DNA from: Oasisia sp. SBJ-2009
Taxonomy: Eukaryota; Annelida; Polychaeta; Sabellida; Siboglinidae
DNA length: 64,000 bases
Assembly (NCBI GenBank): GCA_964017155.1
Contig: OZ024867.1
Coordinates: forward strand, 18,321,589 to 18,385,588
Direction of reading: 5' to 3'
The position numbers and the translations under genes were made by a program. Each line of letters starts with the position of its first letter. Positions within the stretch are counted from its first letter, which is position 1. This document shows, piece after piece, positions 1 to 19,639 of this stretch. Below the pieces are notes generated by a model. That model worked only from the letters and a program-made list of their open reading frames with translations. It had not been told where the DNA came from and did no database searches.

Positions 1-600
1 AACACAAGCAGTACATCATTAAATATGTTATTGATTTAAAATGATTTGGTTTATAATTATTATTTAGTGAAAGCATAAACAACTGTGTAAAAAACATGAA
101 TGGGTTTATGTCAGGTACGAACCTGGTCCTTCCGAATGTAAAAGGGATTGCAAATAGCGAATGTTTTTACCAACTGAGCATTGCATACCAGCGGGATTCG
201 GGTCCCGGATTTAACGTGTTAGTTAAATTTACAATTCCTCTTTCATACATCGGCATACTATTGCTATTAATGTACTATATCACATTTCTGTCCGAACTTA
301 AATGTTTGTAATGTATGTCCTTGCATGGGTTATATTCCGTGGGCTACATACATGGCATGGCCTAGAATGGCCTACAAAGGCATGTACATGTACATGGCCT
401 AGAAAACATGGCTTAGAAAGACATGTGTTTGAGGCGTGAAAATTGCCGATGCTGGATTCGTCGGCGGTGTGGCTGGCTGGTGCTATTTCAAAGCAATCGG
501 ATGAATATACCTGGACAAGGCTTAGTGTACAATCCCAAGAGAAATGACGATGGCAACATTGAGGTGGATGAGAATCCCAGAGGTGAAAGTCAGTATGGTG
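1..600. other. AT-rich flank, no gene recognised
   Basis: No coding sequence is supported here. Around 340-425 there is a short cluster of imperfect repeats around the motif ACATGGCCTAGAA, of unknown origin. The upstream exons of the methyltransferase gene at 1907 must lie left of this window or be too short or diverged to see. Confidence 0.4.
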
Positions 601-606
601 GAGGGG

Positions 607-659
607 ACACACAATCTACTCTTTGTGGCCTCGTAGGCCACAAAGAGTAGATTGTGTGT
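607..659. repeat. Perfect 25-bp inverted repeat (hairpin), 3-nt loop
   Basis: Bases 607-631 are the exact reverse complement of 635-659, separated by CGT. The core of the left arm is ACTCTTTGTGGCCT. Pairing stops at once outside the arms (G606 and G660 do not pair). It sits just 5' of the degenerate LINE reverse transcriptase. Confidence 0.9.
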
Positions 660-1165
660 GGACCAGGGTTGGCCGGAGAGTTCAGATGTTGGCCTGACAC
701 AGGGAGCGCCTTGCGCCCTCACTTATTTAATGCTGTGGTGGAACTGATAAGCAGAAAGAAGTACGCAGATGGCCTGGCAGTAGTAGCGGATGGGGAAGCA
801 GATCTCCAAGAACAGCTGAAAATAAGCTTGGACAAGACGGAGGTAATGTGGGTGGGATATACTATGAAAAACCTGGAAAAAGACCTGGATGGGAAGAAAC
901 GTAACCAAAACCATGGAAGATTGGACGAATTGGAATCGATGTTGGAGTGCAGGACCGTTTTATGAAGAAATTAGTGAGGAGAAGGTTGAAACAGGCCGGA
1001 CATGTGGAAAGAATGGGAAATAAAACATTGCCAAAGAGAGCAGATGCCCAAAACATGGATGGAAGAAGGAGGCGAGGGAGATCGAGAAAGCTTAAAAGAG
1101 ATATTTGGAAAGAGTGTGAGGAGAATAGAGAACAACAGCAAAATATGGAAGTAGTTGGTGACTAA
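654..1165 (+). mobile_element. Degenerate non-LTR retrotransposon, RT and C-terminal tail
   Basis: Two overlapping frames carry recognisable LINE pieces. In 654-965 there is GSALRPHLF, like the GSALSP-type RT box, then YADGLAVVADGEADLQEQL, an RT palm box in which the second aspartate of the usual YADD is replaced by glycine, then LDKTEVMWVG. In 947-1165 there is the basic tail seen at the end of many LINE ORF2 proteins (AGHVERMGNKTLPKRA followed by an arginine-rich GRRRRGRSRKLK). The frame changes near 950, an internal part of the RT is missing and the catalytic box is altered, so this is a dead copy. Family not resolved. Confidence 0.75.
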
Positions 1166-1235
1166 AAATTGAGAACGCAGTGATGGAAAAGTGAAGAGAG
1201 GAATGAAAAGACGCAGATGTTGTACAAGTCTTTGT

Positions 1236-1520
1236 ACTACCATCTTTACGCAGTCTCAAAGATAAGACATTGTCTTACTACCGAAGCCTGTAAGACACAT
1301 GCCCATGCCATAGTGATATCGCGGCTGGAATACGGCACTCATTATTAAGTTGCAGATGGCGCAAGCGAAAGGTAGCGAAAATACCAGCATATTACTCCGA
1401 TACTGATTAAATTGCACTGGCTTCCGGTGTGTTGGCGTGTCCAGTATAAATTACTAATACTTGTGTTTTCTGTCATGCGCGAGCTTGCACCAAAATACAT
1501 TAAATTCGCATCTTCCAATG
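1236..1520 (+). mobile_element. LINE RT C-terminal fragment (CR1/L2/Jockey-like)
   Basis: Conceptual translation in shifting frames gives TEACKTHAHAIVISRLEYG near 1279-1341, then KYQHITPILIKLHWLP near 1379-1425 and VQYKLLILVFSVMRELAPKYI-like sequence to about 1503. The LHWLPV..R..YK.....F....LAP.Y pattern is a hallmark of the region after the RT palm in CR1/L2/Jockey-type LINEs. In-frame stops and a frameshift show it is a relic. It lies immediately left of the (AT)n tract and the first visible methyltransferase exon. Confidence 0.75.
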
Positions 1521-1740
1521 AGAGTGTTGTGGGACACTCTGATAATAATGTATTTCATGAATCATTAATATTATTAGTACTATTTTGTATAACAATTTTT
1601 GCTTGATTAATTTCGGTGTTATCATTTTATTGTATAATAATTATAATGGTTTACTATTTAAACTAACCTTATCTATTTATATTTACGCAATTGATTACTA
1701 TCTTAGAAACAATATCCTATATCTTAATTACTTGGTATGT

Positions 1741-1750
<10 letters not shown>

Positions 1751-1787
<37 letters not shown>

Positions 1788-1808
1788 ATATATATATATA
1801 TATATATT
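1751..1808. repeat. (AT)n microsatellite
   Basis: Runs of alternating AT broken once by TTTTAT near 1784-1789. Located about 100 bp upstream of the first visible exon of the methyltransferase gene. Confidence 0.95.
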
Positions 1809-1906
1809 GTTCGTAAGATAGTAATGCTTACTTGCTCCTCCTTACTTGCGCTGTTGTTACGGAATTCGTTCATGTGCATGTATATAATATGATTGAATAA
1901 GTTCAG

Positions 1907-9908
<8,002 letters not shown>

Positions 9909-11130
9909 TCAAAATCACTGCTATATGCACAAGAACAGCGACGATGACACGAAAACTACATAGATGGGATTAAAGATCTACCCAAATCTCTTCACGTCAC
10001 ATAGGGCATATGCGCTACTTTTGACAATGTACGTGATGGTCCGTAGCGTATGGAATATTTACTTGTAAGATTTGGTATAGCCGACTACAGCCAATCAGAG
10101 CATGATATGATCTTCATTCACCACACTGCAAACAACAGCTTTTTATATCGAGTAATTTAGGTCAGTTTGTTTCTAAGACATACTGCATGACGTTATACCA
10201 TGTTTTTCCGTGATTTCTAATGTATCACTGCAGCTTTTTTATTTCAAATTCACACAAGTATATACTATATTTCTCGTGTCACTGCATATATCACACGCAG
10301 TCACTATTTAGCAGTTATTTCAACCCACAGTACATGTGCCTTAGCTGCATGGTCCTAGATAGATGATAGATATTTAGATATATAGTTAGGCAGATATATA
10401 TATATATATATATATATACATACATACCTATCTACCTACCTTCCTACCATCTTACCTCCATACCTACTTACGCATTGCAATACAATAAGTGTTGACTAAG
10501 TACACTTTCGGAACAACTGCATACGTCTAAATTATTTGTACTTATTGACCAATCAAGCCAATGGTGTCCAACATACAATCCTGATACTATTACATTGTGA
10601 TGTCCGGTTTTACGATTTTGATGAAGGATATCTCTGGAAGTTATTATGCTAGCCAAGTAAGGTTTTGGATATTTGATTCAGCTTACGTATATCCTCAGCC
10701 TAAGAATACTAAGAATAATAATAAAGGAGCAAAGTTTAAGGATACTGTTATGTATGTCTAAGATATGTGCATTGGTTTATAATATTGTTATCGAGTTTAT
10801 GACTGCTGTTACAAACAGTTATTCAAGTCAGTGTGACTTCTTGCGAGGTTTTTTTTACCGAGAAACAGCTTTTAAAGAAACATCACAAGAAGATACTCGT
10901 GTAATCCTGTAAAGAGGCATTGATATAAAATGATGTTGAACAATCCTGAACATATCACAGATGTATTACTAGTATTATTATATCGAAGTGAGTTACCAGT
11001 CGCGATGCATATGGAAGACGCATTTCTGATGCACAATGTCCAAATTAAATATACATTTTGTTTTGCTGAAAATGTTTGTTTGATTTTTTTATTCCTAGTA
11101 TACAACACAACTAAGTTATGTTATCCAGAG
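9909..11130. other. 3' flank of pmt, no gene recognised
   Basis: No coding sequence supported. An AATAAA lies at 10720-10725, about 0.8 kb after the stop; it could be the polyadenylation signal but stands in AT-rich sequence, so this is weak. A short (AT)n with CATA/CCTA tetranucleotides is at 10395-10450. Confidence 0.4.
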
Positions 11131-11425
11131 ACACAAAACCTGGATCATCACCTTTATGCAGACGACACACAAATCTACGTTTGTTTGACCACGCTATATA
11201 CTTGTCGCTCCCTAAACCAGACCAGGGATGATCCAACTCAAGATGTCTCCCTTTGGATGAAAAACAGTAAATAAAACCTAAATAGACCAAATTTCTCATC
11301 ATTGGTACCTGAACACAGCGGGCAAAACTCAAAGGCTATTTCCCAACACATATCCTGATTCAAAGTATCACACCGGTCGCCTCAGTTTTAAATCTCAGAG
11401 TAACGTTTGATGAAAACTTAAATAA
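11131..11425 (+). mobile_element. LINE RT palm fragment
   Basis: The plus strand reads NLDHHLYADDTQIYVCLTT near 11139-11196, the YADDTQ catalytic box of an L2/CR1-like reverse transcriptase, followed by QDVSLWMKNSK and, after a TAA and frame changes, remnants of the downstream LNLGVTFDENL-like segment near 11390-11420. Only this ~300-bp part of the element is present. Confidence 0.75.
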
Positions 11426-11880
11426 CGTATCTCTTTAATGATGCCTATCCACGTTAGCCTCCTTCTTCTTCATCCATCCATTGACGACTCACGCATTGTT
11501 TTCGATTACGAATTTGCCTAATCCCTTGGTTTTCTCGCGCCACTGACTTTGATTTTCGAGGATATTGATAAAAAAGTCATGATTATTATTATTATTATTA
11601 TTTAGTGTCAAAAATGAATATTTACAGGTTTTTGTATGTAACATAATGACCATGTTTCCATACAGAAAACTTTTCCCACGGCCATAAACGTCGACTTGGT
11701 ACCAAGATGATCTCAAAAAGTTATCCCCGCTGTGAACGAAAAGCCTAAACCACCTCCTAAATCATTAACAGTTTAAATATCGAATGTTGGTTCTTCTAAT
11801 GCGCTACTCATAGTAATCACGGTCTAGATGCTGATTTAATATTTCTCAATGTTGTTCAGTTTGATTGTGGGCATTTTAAT
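11426..11880. other. No feature recognised
   Basis: AT-rich sequence with a short (ATT)n at 11581-11602. No gene or element end identified. Confidence 0.4.
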
Positions 11881-11887
11881 TATATAA

Positions 11888-11889
<2 letters not shown>

Positions 11890-11949
<60 letters not shown>

Positions 11950-11970
11950 AATATAAAAGTAGATAGATAA

Positions 11971-12029
<59 letters not shown>

Positions 12030-12050
12030 TAGATAAGTGGATAGATAAAT

Positions 12051-12086
<36 letters not shown>

Positions 12087-12107
12087 ATTTATCTATCTAC
12101 TTATATA

Positions 12108-12153
<46 letters not shown>
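11890..12153. repeat. Compound (AT)n / (GATA)n cluster with palindrome
   Basis: Four (AT)n tracts (about 11893-11947, 11977-12027, 12052-12083, 12114-12152) separated by GATAGATAAAT-type spacers. The spacer at 12027-12052 (GATAGATAAATTGATAT) is mirrored as its reverse complement at 12078-12105, making a palindrome centred on the third tract. It borders the 3' end of the split minus-strand LINE. Confidence 0.85.
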
Positions 12154-12155
<2 letters not shown>

Positions 12156-12189
12156 CAACTGATTTGGATTGACATTACAATAGGTTACA

Positions 12190-13078
12190 GTTAACTCATC
12201 AAAACATGATACAAATACAATAGAAATACATTTGATACCGCAAATCCTACCGTATTAACCACCTTTTTACTGACAGTTGTATAAAGCCCACGGTATAAAG
12301 GAGTTACGGAATCTATTTGTTCTAGTAACTGGTAACGGGGACACATTTTCTTGTCTAATATTATACTCGGTGTGTCTTTTGTCAGGCAGCAGATAATGTA
12401 ATCTATGTGTGCCAACTTTAATTTTATCAAAATATTTTTGACAAAATGCTCTCCCGTCTTACGGTTAACACGTCTTAGTATCTCCGCGTAACCCAATCCA
12501 GGAAAAAATTATTGTAATGCCCTTTTGTGTATAACTTCAATATTGTCAGACAAATATTGGGGCAAGTTAGTGTGCCATGCAGGACATGCATTTTCTAGAA
12601 CTGATCTCACCACACTAACATATACACTGACCAGATATTTCTGTGTAATCCCTGCACGCTTTAACTGATATAACATGTACAAGCGTTTACCAGCTTTTTT
12701 CACAATAGTATCTACGTGTTTGTTCCATGTCAGATCCTGAGAAATGGTCACACCTAATAGTTTGGCATGACAAACTTATGCTACATCTCTCCCATCAATT
12801 CTTATATTCGGGATAGTGCTTCTGAAATTGCCATCTTGTGCAAAACTAATGATTATTTCTTTTGATTGTTCCGAATTAATGTTCATGTCATTCTTTTCTG
12901 TCCATCTAGCAGCAATATCAACCGACTCTTGTATAACAGATACACCCTGTCTGTCGCATATTTCAAATAACGTACTATCATCTACATACTTATATAGTGG
13001 AACAGTCGCTCTTAAATCATTTATGTAAACAAGGAAACATTTAGGTCCAGACAATGTCCCTTGCGGAACCACCAAGGT
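12190..13078 (-). mobile_element. Split LINE, 3' part: RT palm, thumb and C-terminus
   Basis: Minus-strand frames: 13075-12776 with VPQGTLSGPKCFLVYINDLR (RT box) and YKYVDDSTLFEI, where YVDD is the catalytic box; 12751-12509 with TISQDLTWNKHVDTIVKKAG and LVSVYVSVVRSVLENACPAW; then 12496-12191 with the C-terminal region. Frames change near 12760 and 12500 and the ORF is broken by stops. The 5' part of the same element is at 17360-19630 on the same strand. The end at about 12190 abuts the AT cluster. Confidence 0.8.
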
Positions 13079-14308
13079 TCTCAGTTTATGTTAAAAAGTG
13101 TCAAAGTTTCCCCCAGAAGGTTATGAAAGTAATAAGATGACTTTGAACAATACTTCAAAGTGACAAAATCATGGCGGTGAAACGGAGAAAGGTTGTGAAA
13201 TGGTACAAATTTGGGACACTGACTAAGTAAAATATGAAAAACGTGACCAAGTTATCACGCGGAAACAGAATAAATATTTTATTTTACTACAGATTACAAG
13301 AGTAACTTAGTTAAAATTGTGAAAAAAAACACCTGTCTACACAATGAAACGGTAAAACGTTACGAAATGCTACGAAGTTAGCACACATACTTAGTACAAC
13401 ACGAATATTTAATAAGGTGTCCATCCCAAAACTCTAAAAGTTACGTCATGACTGTGACCGAAGCCACCATTTTACAAGAATTTCTGTTGTGGATATAGTC
13501 GAAGCCATAGTTGTCTATGTCAAACCCAAATTAGTGGCTGTTTTGTGCGCTAGATGGGGCTCGCGTCTAACTTAATGTCAGAGTTATCTGCTAGGTGGCA
13601 TACGTTTTTAAAGAAGTGATGTCGCAACATAAGATTGTTGTAGATTGTTCACGGTGTATGACAGAAAGTGCCAAAGTTTTTCCACAGAAGGTTATGAAAG
13701 TACCAAGATGACTTAGAAAAATACGTCAAATTGACAAAGTCATCGTGGTGAAACGCTGAAAAGTAGTGAAATGGTACAAAGTTGGCACGCAGACATAGTA
13801 AAATATGAAAACTTGACAAGTCTATCGCGTGGAAACAGAAAACATTTTCATTTTACTACAAGTTACAGTAAGAGTAACTTAGTTAAATTTGCGAAAACGT
13901 CACCTGTCTAACGCAATGTACGGTGAAAAAGTTACGAAATGGAAAGAGGTTAGCATACCGATTTAGTAAATATGAAAAAACTGAAACGCCGAAAGTTGTG
14001 AAATGGTTCAAAGTTGCCACGCTGAGTTAGTAAAATATGAAAACTCAACATGTTTATCGCGTCGAAACAGAAACATATTCCATTTTACTACAAGTTACAA
14101 GAATAACTTAGTTAAATTTGTGAAAATACCACCTGTCTAACGCAATGTACGGTGAAACGTTACGAAATGGAATTAAAAACATGTTAATTGATAAAGTGAT
14201 GGCGGTGAAACGCTGAAAAAGTTGCGAAATGGTTCAAAGTTGGCACATGGAGTTAGTAAAATATGAAAAAACTTGAAAGTCAAGGCGGTGAAATGGGACG
14301 AGGTTAGC

Positions 14309-14527
14309 ACACACGGACACACGTGAACACACGCGAACACTTACGGATACGTGCGAACATATGAGAACATTTACGGACACACGCAGTCACACGCGAACAC
14401 TTACGGGCACACGCGAACACATGCGCACACAAGCGAACACACACACACACACACGTGCGCGCGCGCGAACACACACGAACACACGCGAACACACGCGGGT
14501 ACACGCGGACACACGCAAGCACACGTG
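14309..14527. repeat. Degenerate decamer minisatellite (ACACGCGAAC-type)
   Basis: About 20 units of roughly 10 bp such as ACACGCGAAC, ACACGTGAAC, ACTTACGGAC, with a central (CA)n and (GC)n run at 14440-14468. It is CpG-rich compared with its surroundings. Lies within the 13079-17345 insert. Confidence 0.85.
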
Positions 14528-15124
14528 GGAAATACGTGAAATTGACAAAGTCATAGCGGTGAAGCGTTGAAAAGTTGTGAAATGGTACAAAGTTGGCACA
14601 CCTAGTTAGTAAAATATGAAAACACCTGACAAAGTTATAGCGAATAATAGAAAAATATTGTATTTTACTACAAGTTACAAGAGTAACTTAGTTAAATGTG
14701 TGACAATACCACCTGTCTAGCGCTCTGAAACGGTGAAACATTACGATATGTAACGAAGTTAGCCCAATGACGTAGTAAAGCACGAACATTTGCCAAGGTT
14801 ATCAACTTTGTTGTGTTTATGACTCTAATTACTGATTGTTTTATGCTCTAGATGGCGCTAGCGTGTAACATAATGTCAGAGTTATCCGCAAGATGGTGCC
14901 AGCTTTTAAAGAAGTGACGTGACAACCCAAGATGTTTCTTGATTTTCGATAGAAACAAATTCTACGACGGAAGAAAAAAACACCAAGGTTCTCGTTTTAC
15001 AATAGAAAGTGGCATAACTTTGACACATAATGTCATAAAATTACCAAGATGACTTAGAAAAATACGTGAAAGTGACAAAGCTCTCGCGATGAAACGGTGA
15101 ACAGTTGGGAAATGGTACAAAGTT

Positions 15125-15660
15125 GTCACACCGAGTTAGTAAAATATGAAAAACTTGACAAATTTATGACGTGTAAACACTAAAAACACGTAAAATTGAC
15201 AAAGTGATGGCGGTGAAACGATGAAAACAATTGTAAAATGGTACAAAGTTGGCACACCGAGTTAGTAAAATATGAAAAACATGACAAAGTTATGGCATGT
15301 AAACACTAAAAACACGTAAAATTGACAAAGTGATGGCGGTGAAACGATGAAAAATGTTGTAAAATTGTACAAAGTTGGCACACCGAATTAGTAAAATATG
15401 AAAAACATGATAAAGTTATGGCATGTAAACATTAAAAACACGTAAAATTGACAAAGTGATGGCGGTGAAACGATGAAAAATTTTGTAAAATGGTACAAAG
15501 TTGGCATACCGAGTTAAGTAAAATATGAAAAACATGATAAAGTTATGGCATGTAACCACTAAAAACACGTAAAATTAACAAAGTGATGGCGGTGAAACGA
15601 TTACAAAAGTTGCAAAAATTGTACAAAGTTGGTACAACGAGTTAGTAAAATATGAAAAAC
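15125..15660. repeat. ~126-bp tandem repeat, about 4 copies
   Basis: The phrase TAAACACTAAAAACACG or variants recurs at 15174, 15300, 15426 and 15553, spacing 126, 126 and 127 bp. Each unit also contains GTGATGGCGGTGAAACGAT and AAAATATGAAAAACATGA. Copies differ by a few substitutions, so this is the youngest part of the insert. Confidence 0.9.
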
Positions 15661-15999
15661 ACGACAAAGTTATGGAGTAGAATAGAAAAATATACTATTT
15701 TACTACAAGTTACAAGAATAACTTAGTTAAATTTGTGAAACACCACCTGTGTTACGCAATGAAACGGTGAAACGTTACGAAATGGAACGAGGTGAGTACA
15801 CTGGCTCAGTGAAATAAGAACAGTTGGCAGGGTTATTGCGTGGAAACTTTAAATGGCACTAGTTTTTAACGTTATCACGATGATTGAATGTGTAATTTTG
15901 CAAGAAATTGTGTTATGGTCCTGATGTGACCCGACATTTTGACGGAAGTTGTGTTTTGCACATGGTAGGAAGCGTCATTTTAGCGGAAGTTATGGTTTG

Positions 16000-16400
16000 C
16001 GCATGACATAAAACTATCCTACCGTCGTGTTTATTGGTTGCACAACGACAAATGTAAGTTGCCTACGTGCAGAACGTGATCGGTGTGTGCTCTATACTGA
16101 ACATGGTGGCGACGCGTGAGCTACAATTTTTTATTGTTGGAAGAAATGCTATGTGACCTGCATACTGGACAATGCGCATGCGCATTGCACGACATATGTA
16201 TGTTGCCTACGTGCAGGACGTGACCGGTTTGTCCTACATACTGGCCATGGTAGCAACGCGCGAGTTAAAATTTTATATTGGAAGAAATGTTATGTGACCT
16301 TTATACTGGACGACACGCATGCGCATTGCACGAAATAATTAAGTTGCCTACGTGCAGAACGTGACCCGTGTGTGTGCTACATACTGGACATGTAGTGAGA
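16000..16400. repeat. ~143-bp tandem repeat, about 2.7 copies
   Basis: GTTGCCTACGTGCAG starts at 16058, 16202 and 16343. Each unit includes GCGCATGCGCATTGCACGA-like and GAAATG.TATGTGACCT sequence. Part of the non-coding insert. Confidence 0.9.
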
Positions 16401-16964
16401 CCCGCCATATGAATAAACGTGTTCAGACTTGTGAACGTACCGCCACTGCGTGACAGATACAATGTATTACATTGTTTTTTTATTTACTGCTGGTTGCCTA
16501 ACAACCTATGGTTGAACCGGCGACAGGTCTACCATAGGGTGCTGTGTTAAGGTATGTTTTGGTATAGTTTAATACAGTAATGTATAACCGTTTACCTTTT
16601 TCCGCTCCATGTCATGAAACAAAGACGTATTCGGTTTTTCATAAAGCCTTTTCATTAAAACAATGTTAAAACCCAATTTGGTTAAAGGTATTGCCCCTAC
16701 AAAACTGCCCCCAAAAACCCTTTTTCTACCTTCTCCGCAACAGCCAATGAAAACTCTTCTTCGTGTGCAACAGCCAATGAAAACGCTCGCCAGGTTAGCC
16801 ACTTGCCCTCTTGACTATTTTTAAAAGCAGTTTAAAAATAAGACACACGTATTTATGGGGTATTAGCTGAATACATATCCGTCACATGACCCCACCTGTT
16901 GTTTCACCTAATTTGTAATTCGTCATCTATCCGCGAGGGGACGCTACAAGACCCCTAACGCCAT

Positions 16965-17335
16965 TTTGACCCTTTTCAAAAATAAGACGCCCGAATTTGA
17001 ACAGTACTATTTCGTGTCTTGTCCGTAAGAGGGCGCCACTAGTGCATGACCTATACGCTAAGGGGCGCCTTAAAAAAATAAGACGCACGAATTTGGACAG
17101 TACTAGTTCGTGACTTGTCCGTAAGAGATCGCCACTAGTACACGACCTATCCGCCAGATGGCGCCTTTAAAAAAATAAGACGCACGAATTTGGGCAGTAC
17201 TAGTTCGTGACTTGTCCGTAAGAGGGCGCAACTAGTGCATGACATATCCGCCAGGTGTCGACACTAGTGCATTATCTATCCGCCTGATGGCGCCACTAAT
17301 ATACGACCTATCCGCCAGATGGCGACACTTGACCG
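16965..17335. repeat. ~96-bp tandem repeat, 3-4 copies
   Basis: AATAAGACGC..GAATTTG begins at 16981, 17077 and 17174, spacing 96 and 97 bp; each unit has GACTTGTCCGTAAGAG and CTATCCGCCAGATGGCGCC. The last copies are degenerate and shortened. This array forms the right edge of the insert next to the LINE. Confidence 0.9.
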
Positions 17336-17344
17336 GAGGAATTC

Positions 17345-19630
17345 CCCCCGGGGGGATTCTCCCGCGGCGCGGCAACCGTATCACGATAGGATCCTACTAT
17401 ACTACTTTCATTTACTATTTTTACTCGTTGAGCTCTGTCTAATAGAACTGTTGCCATCCATCTTAAAATATATGCGGCAACCCATACGATTGTAGCTTAT
17501 CTAGCAACAAATGGTGATTAATAAGATCAAACGCTTTGCTAAAGTCTAGCATTACAACTCTGACATAATAATTCAATTTATCTGTCGCCTTATACCACAT
17601 ATGAACCAGTTCGACAAGAACATCTGTTGTGGACGTTCCGCTAATTCCTCCAAATTGCTTAGCATCAATTTCACCTTCAATTGTTTCATCCTCCCATTTC
17701 ATTATTATTGATTCAAACACCTTGGCCGCTATTGGAGTTAGTGAAATTGGTCTAATGTCTTTTTCATTCGACACAGGGGGGGGGGGCTTGTTTTTGGCAA
17801 CGGTATTACATTGGCCATTTTCCATTCCATAGGGAGTACACCTTCTCTTAGTGAATTGTTAAAAATAGCAGTTAATGGAGGGGCGAGAACATTTGCATAG
17901 TTTCTTATCACCCATGCAGGGATGTTGTCAGGCCCAGTAGCCTTGTTGGCTTTAACACTCTCCAAAGCTTTAAAAGTAGTATATACGCTTATCACATACT
18001 GATCCGGCAGTTCTTCGTTAATGTCGAACACCTTGTGACTCTTATTTAACCGAGGCAAATGGTCACTCACAGACACAAAGAAATCATTCATTGTATTTGT
18101 CCAGTAAGCCACAATCACCATCCGTTGTTTTGTTAGCTAGACCTTGCATGCATGAATTGCCATTTGTTTTAAGTCCCATTATTGTTTTCATATGCTTCCA
18201 CCAATCGTGGGATCCCGATTCATGCATTGCTGCAATTTGTGTTTGGTAAAAATTATACTTAAGTTTCGAAGCGGCTCGGTTTACCTTATTACGCAATATT
18301 TTTGCTTGATTCAGATCACCACTCATGTGAGCTCGCTGTCGTTTACGAACTAAGTATCTGAACCAGTCTGTAACCCATGGTTTATCAGCCGTATGCCTCG
18401 TAACAACTTTAGTAGGAATGCATATTTCCATCAGGTTGCTAATAACCGTTTGGTAATATGAATATTGATCTACACATGAATCAAGCCTAAATAGGGATTC
18501 CCATTTAATGGCTGATAAAGCCATATTGAATGTGACTTTTTCTTTTGGCCCCATACACCTTACGGTTAACCGTGTCACGCATCCAGTATCAACTGAGCTT
18601 ATCGCTTTAGGTTTAAGCAAAACCATGTTATGGTCCGATGACCCCAGTTCGGAAATAGTAACAGGTGTGGTTTATACCTCCTCCATGTTCGTCCATATGT
18701 TGTCTAATATCGCCTGTCCACGTGTTACAACATTAACTACTTGGACAAATCTATAGTGGGTTTTCATAAAGTTATCCCGCAACTGGTTGAAATCGCCAGT
18801 TATGATCATACCACATTCTAGGTGTTTTCGCATTACAGTGTCAATGCTGGTGATTAATTTATCACGTAATTTTAAATACTCCGTCTTTGGAGTATAATAT
18901 AAACATGCTACCAGTATACATGACAATTGTCGAGGCGGTTTCTTTTGCATAACCTTAATCCACATTACCTCTAAATCATCAACCTCCATATCATTCAATT
19001 TCTAATACTTTAAATCATGTATAATGTAGCAAGCTACACCACCGGCCTGTCCATGATCCCTAGCTTTTCTCTCTAAGCAAAACCCTTGCATAGTAAGGGT
19101 ACTTGAGTCCATATAGTCTTTAACCATGTCTCACTAACACATACAATTGAGCCATCATGTGTTGCTACAGTTACATGCAATTCGTCCACCTTTTCACTGT
19201 TCAAAGATCTGGCATTTAAATTAATTAGGGAAGGCAGATCCCATTTGCGTATTTTGTCCGTTGTTGGATTCGGAACACAAAACCGCGTTGAATCAGAGTT
19301 CTCGGTTTGTGTGTTCAGGGGAAGTTACATGGCCAGATCGTTTAGGCCCATTTCCTAATCACGGGTGTGATGCTTTGCTTTATGTCCTCGTTCCCCGCAC
19401 TGACCACACAACACTTCGTCGGGGTGTCTGCAGGTGGCAGTGACGTGGTTCGTCTCACCGCATTTGGCACACTTGCCCATCAACTGACGAGTACGACGCG
19501 TAACCACTGTCCATTTACCGTCAGGTGCCACTGTTGTGTTCGGAGATCGGTCGTGGTTCGTTGCGTTTGACACGTGTCGGTGTTGTTGTTGATGTTGGCG
19601 TTTGTGCTGTTTCGGTGGCTATTGTGGGAG
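17345..19630 (-). mobile_element. Split LINE, 5' part: zinc knuckles, endonuclease, RT start
   Basis: On the minus strand, in order: 19573-19355 with two zinc knuckles, CAKCGETNHVTATC (CX2CX4HX4C) and CGQCGERGHKAKHH (last position His not Cys); 19255-18672, an AP-type endonuclease with INLNARSLNS, VSETWL and ITGDFNQ; 18626-17738, linker and RT start with NKATGPDNIPAWVIRNYA; 17825-17463 with RPISLTPIAAKVFESI and LDFSKAFDLINHHLL; and a shifted frame RWMATVLLDRAQRVKI to about 17365. Frames change at an 11-G run (17776-17786), near 18650 and near 19000. The rest of the RT lies at 13078-12190, beyond the insert. Dead CR1/Jockey-like element. Confidence 0.8.
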
Positions 19631-19639
19631 AGACAGATT

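Larger units (their letters stand above)
13079..17345. mobile_element. Non-coding ~4.3-kb insert of nested tandem repeats
   Basis: Lies inside the RT of a minus-strand LINE, which stops at about 17360 and resumes at about 13078. It has no recognisable protein. It is built of diverged copies of phrases such as AAATGGTACAAAGTTGGCAC, GTTAGTAAAATATGAAAA and TTTTACTACAAGTTACAAG, at many positions. A larger unit starting near 13085, 13663 and 15003 (GAAAGTG.CA.A then TAC.AAGATGACTT) recurs, and a phrase with TAATGTCAGAGTTATC recurs at about 13575 and 14872. Because its start matches internal sequence at 14984 (CACCAAGGTTCTC), the insert may itself be a transposed or amplified repeat. Borders are approximate; class unknown. 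Confidence 0.6.

Noticed and set aside
14304..14599. Open frames on both strands over the ACACGCGAAC-type repeats
   Set aside because: Low-complexity minisatellite; no conserved protein.
17344..17355. CCCCCCGGGGGG palindrome as a regulatory site
   Set aside because: Lies at the ragged junction of the insert and the LINE; no neighbouring promoter evidence.
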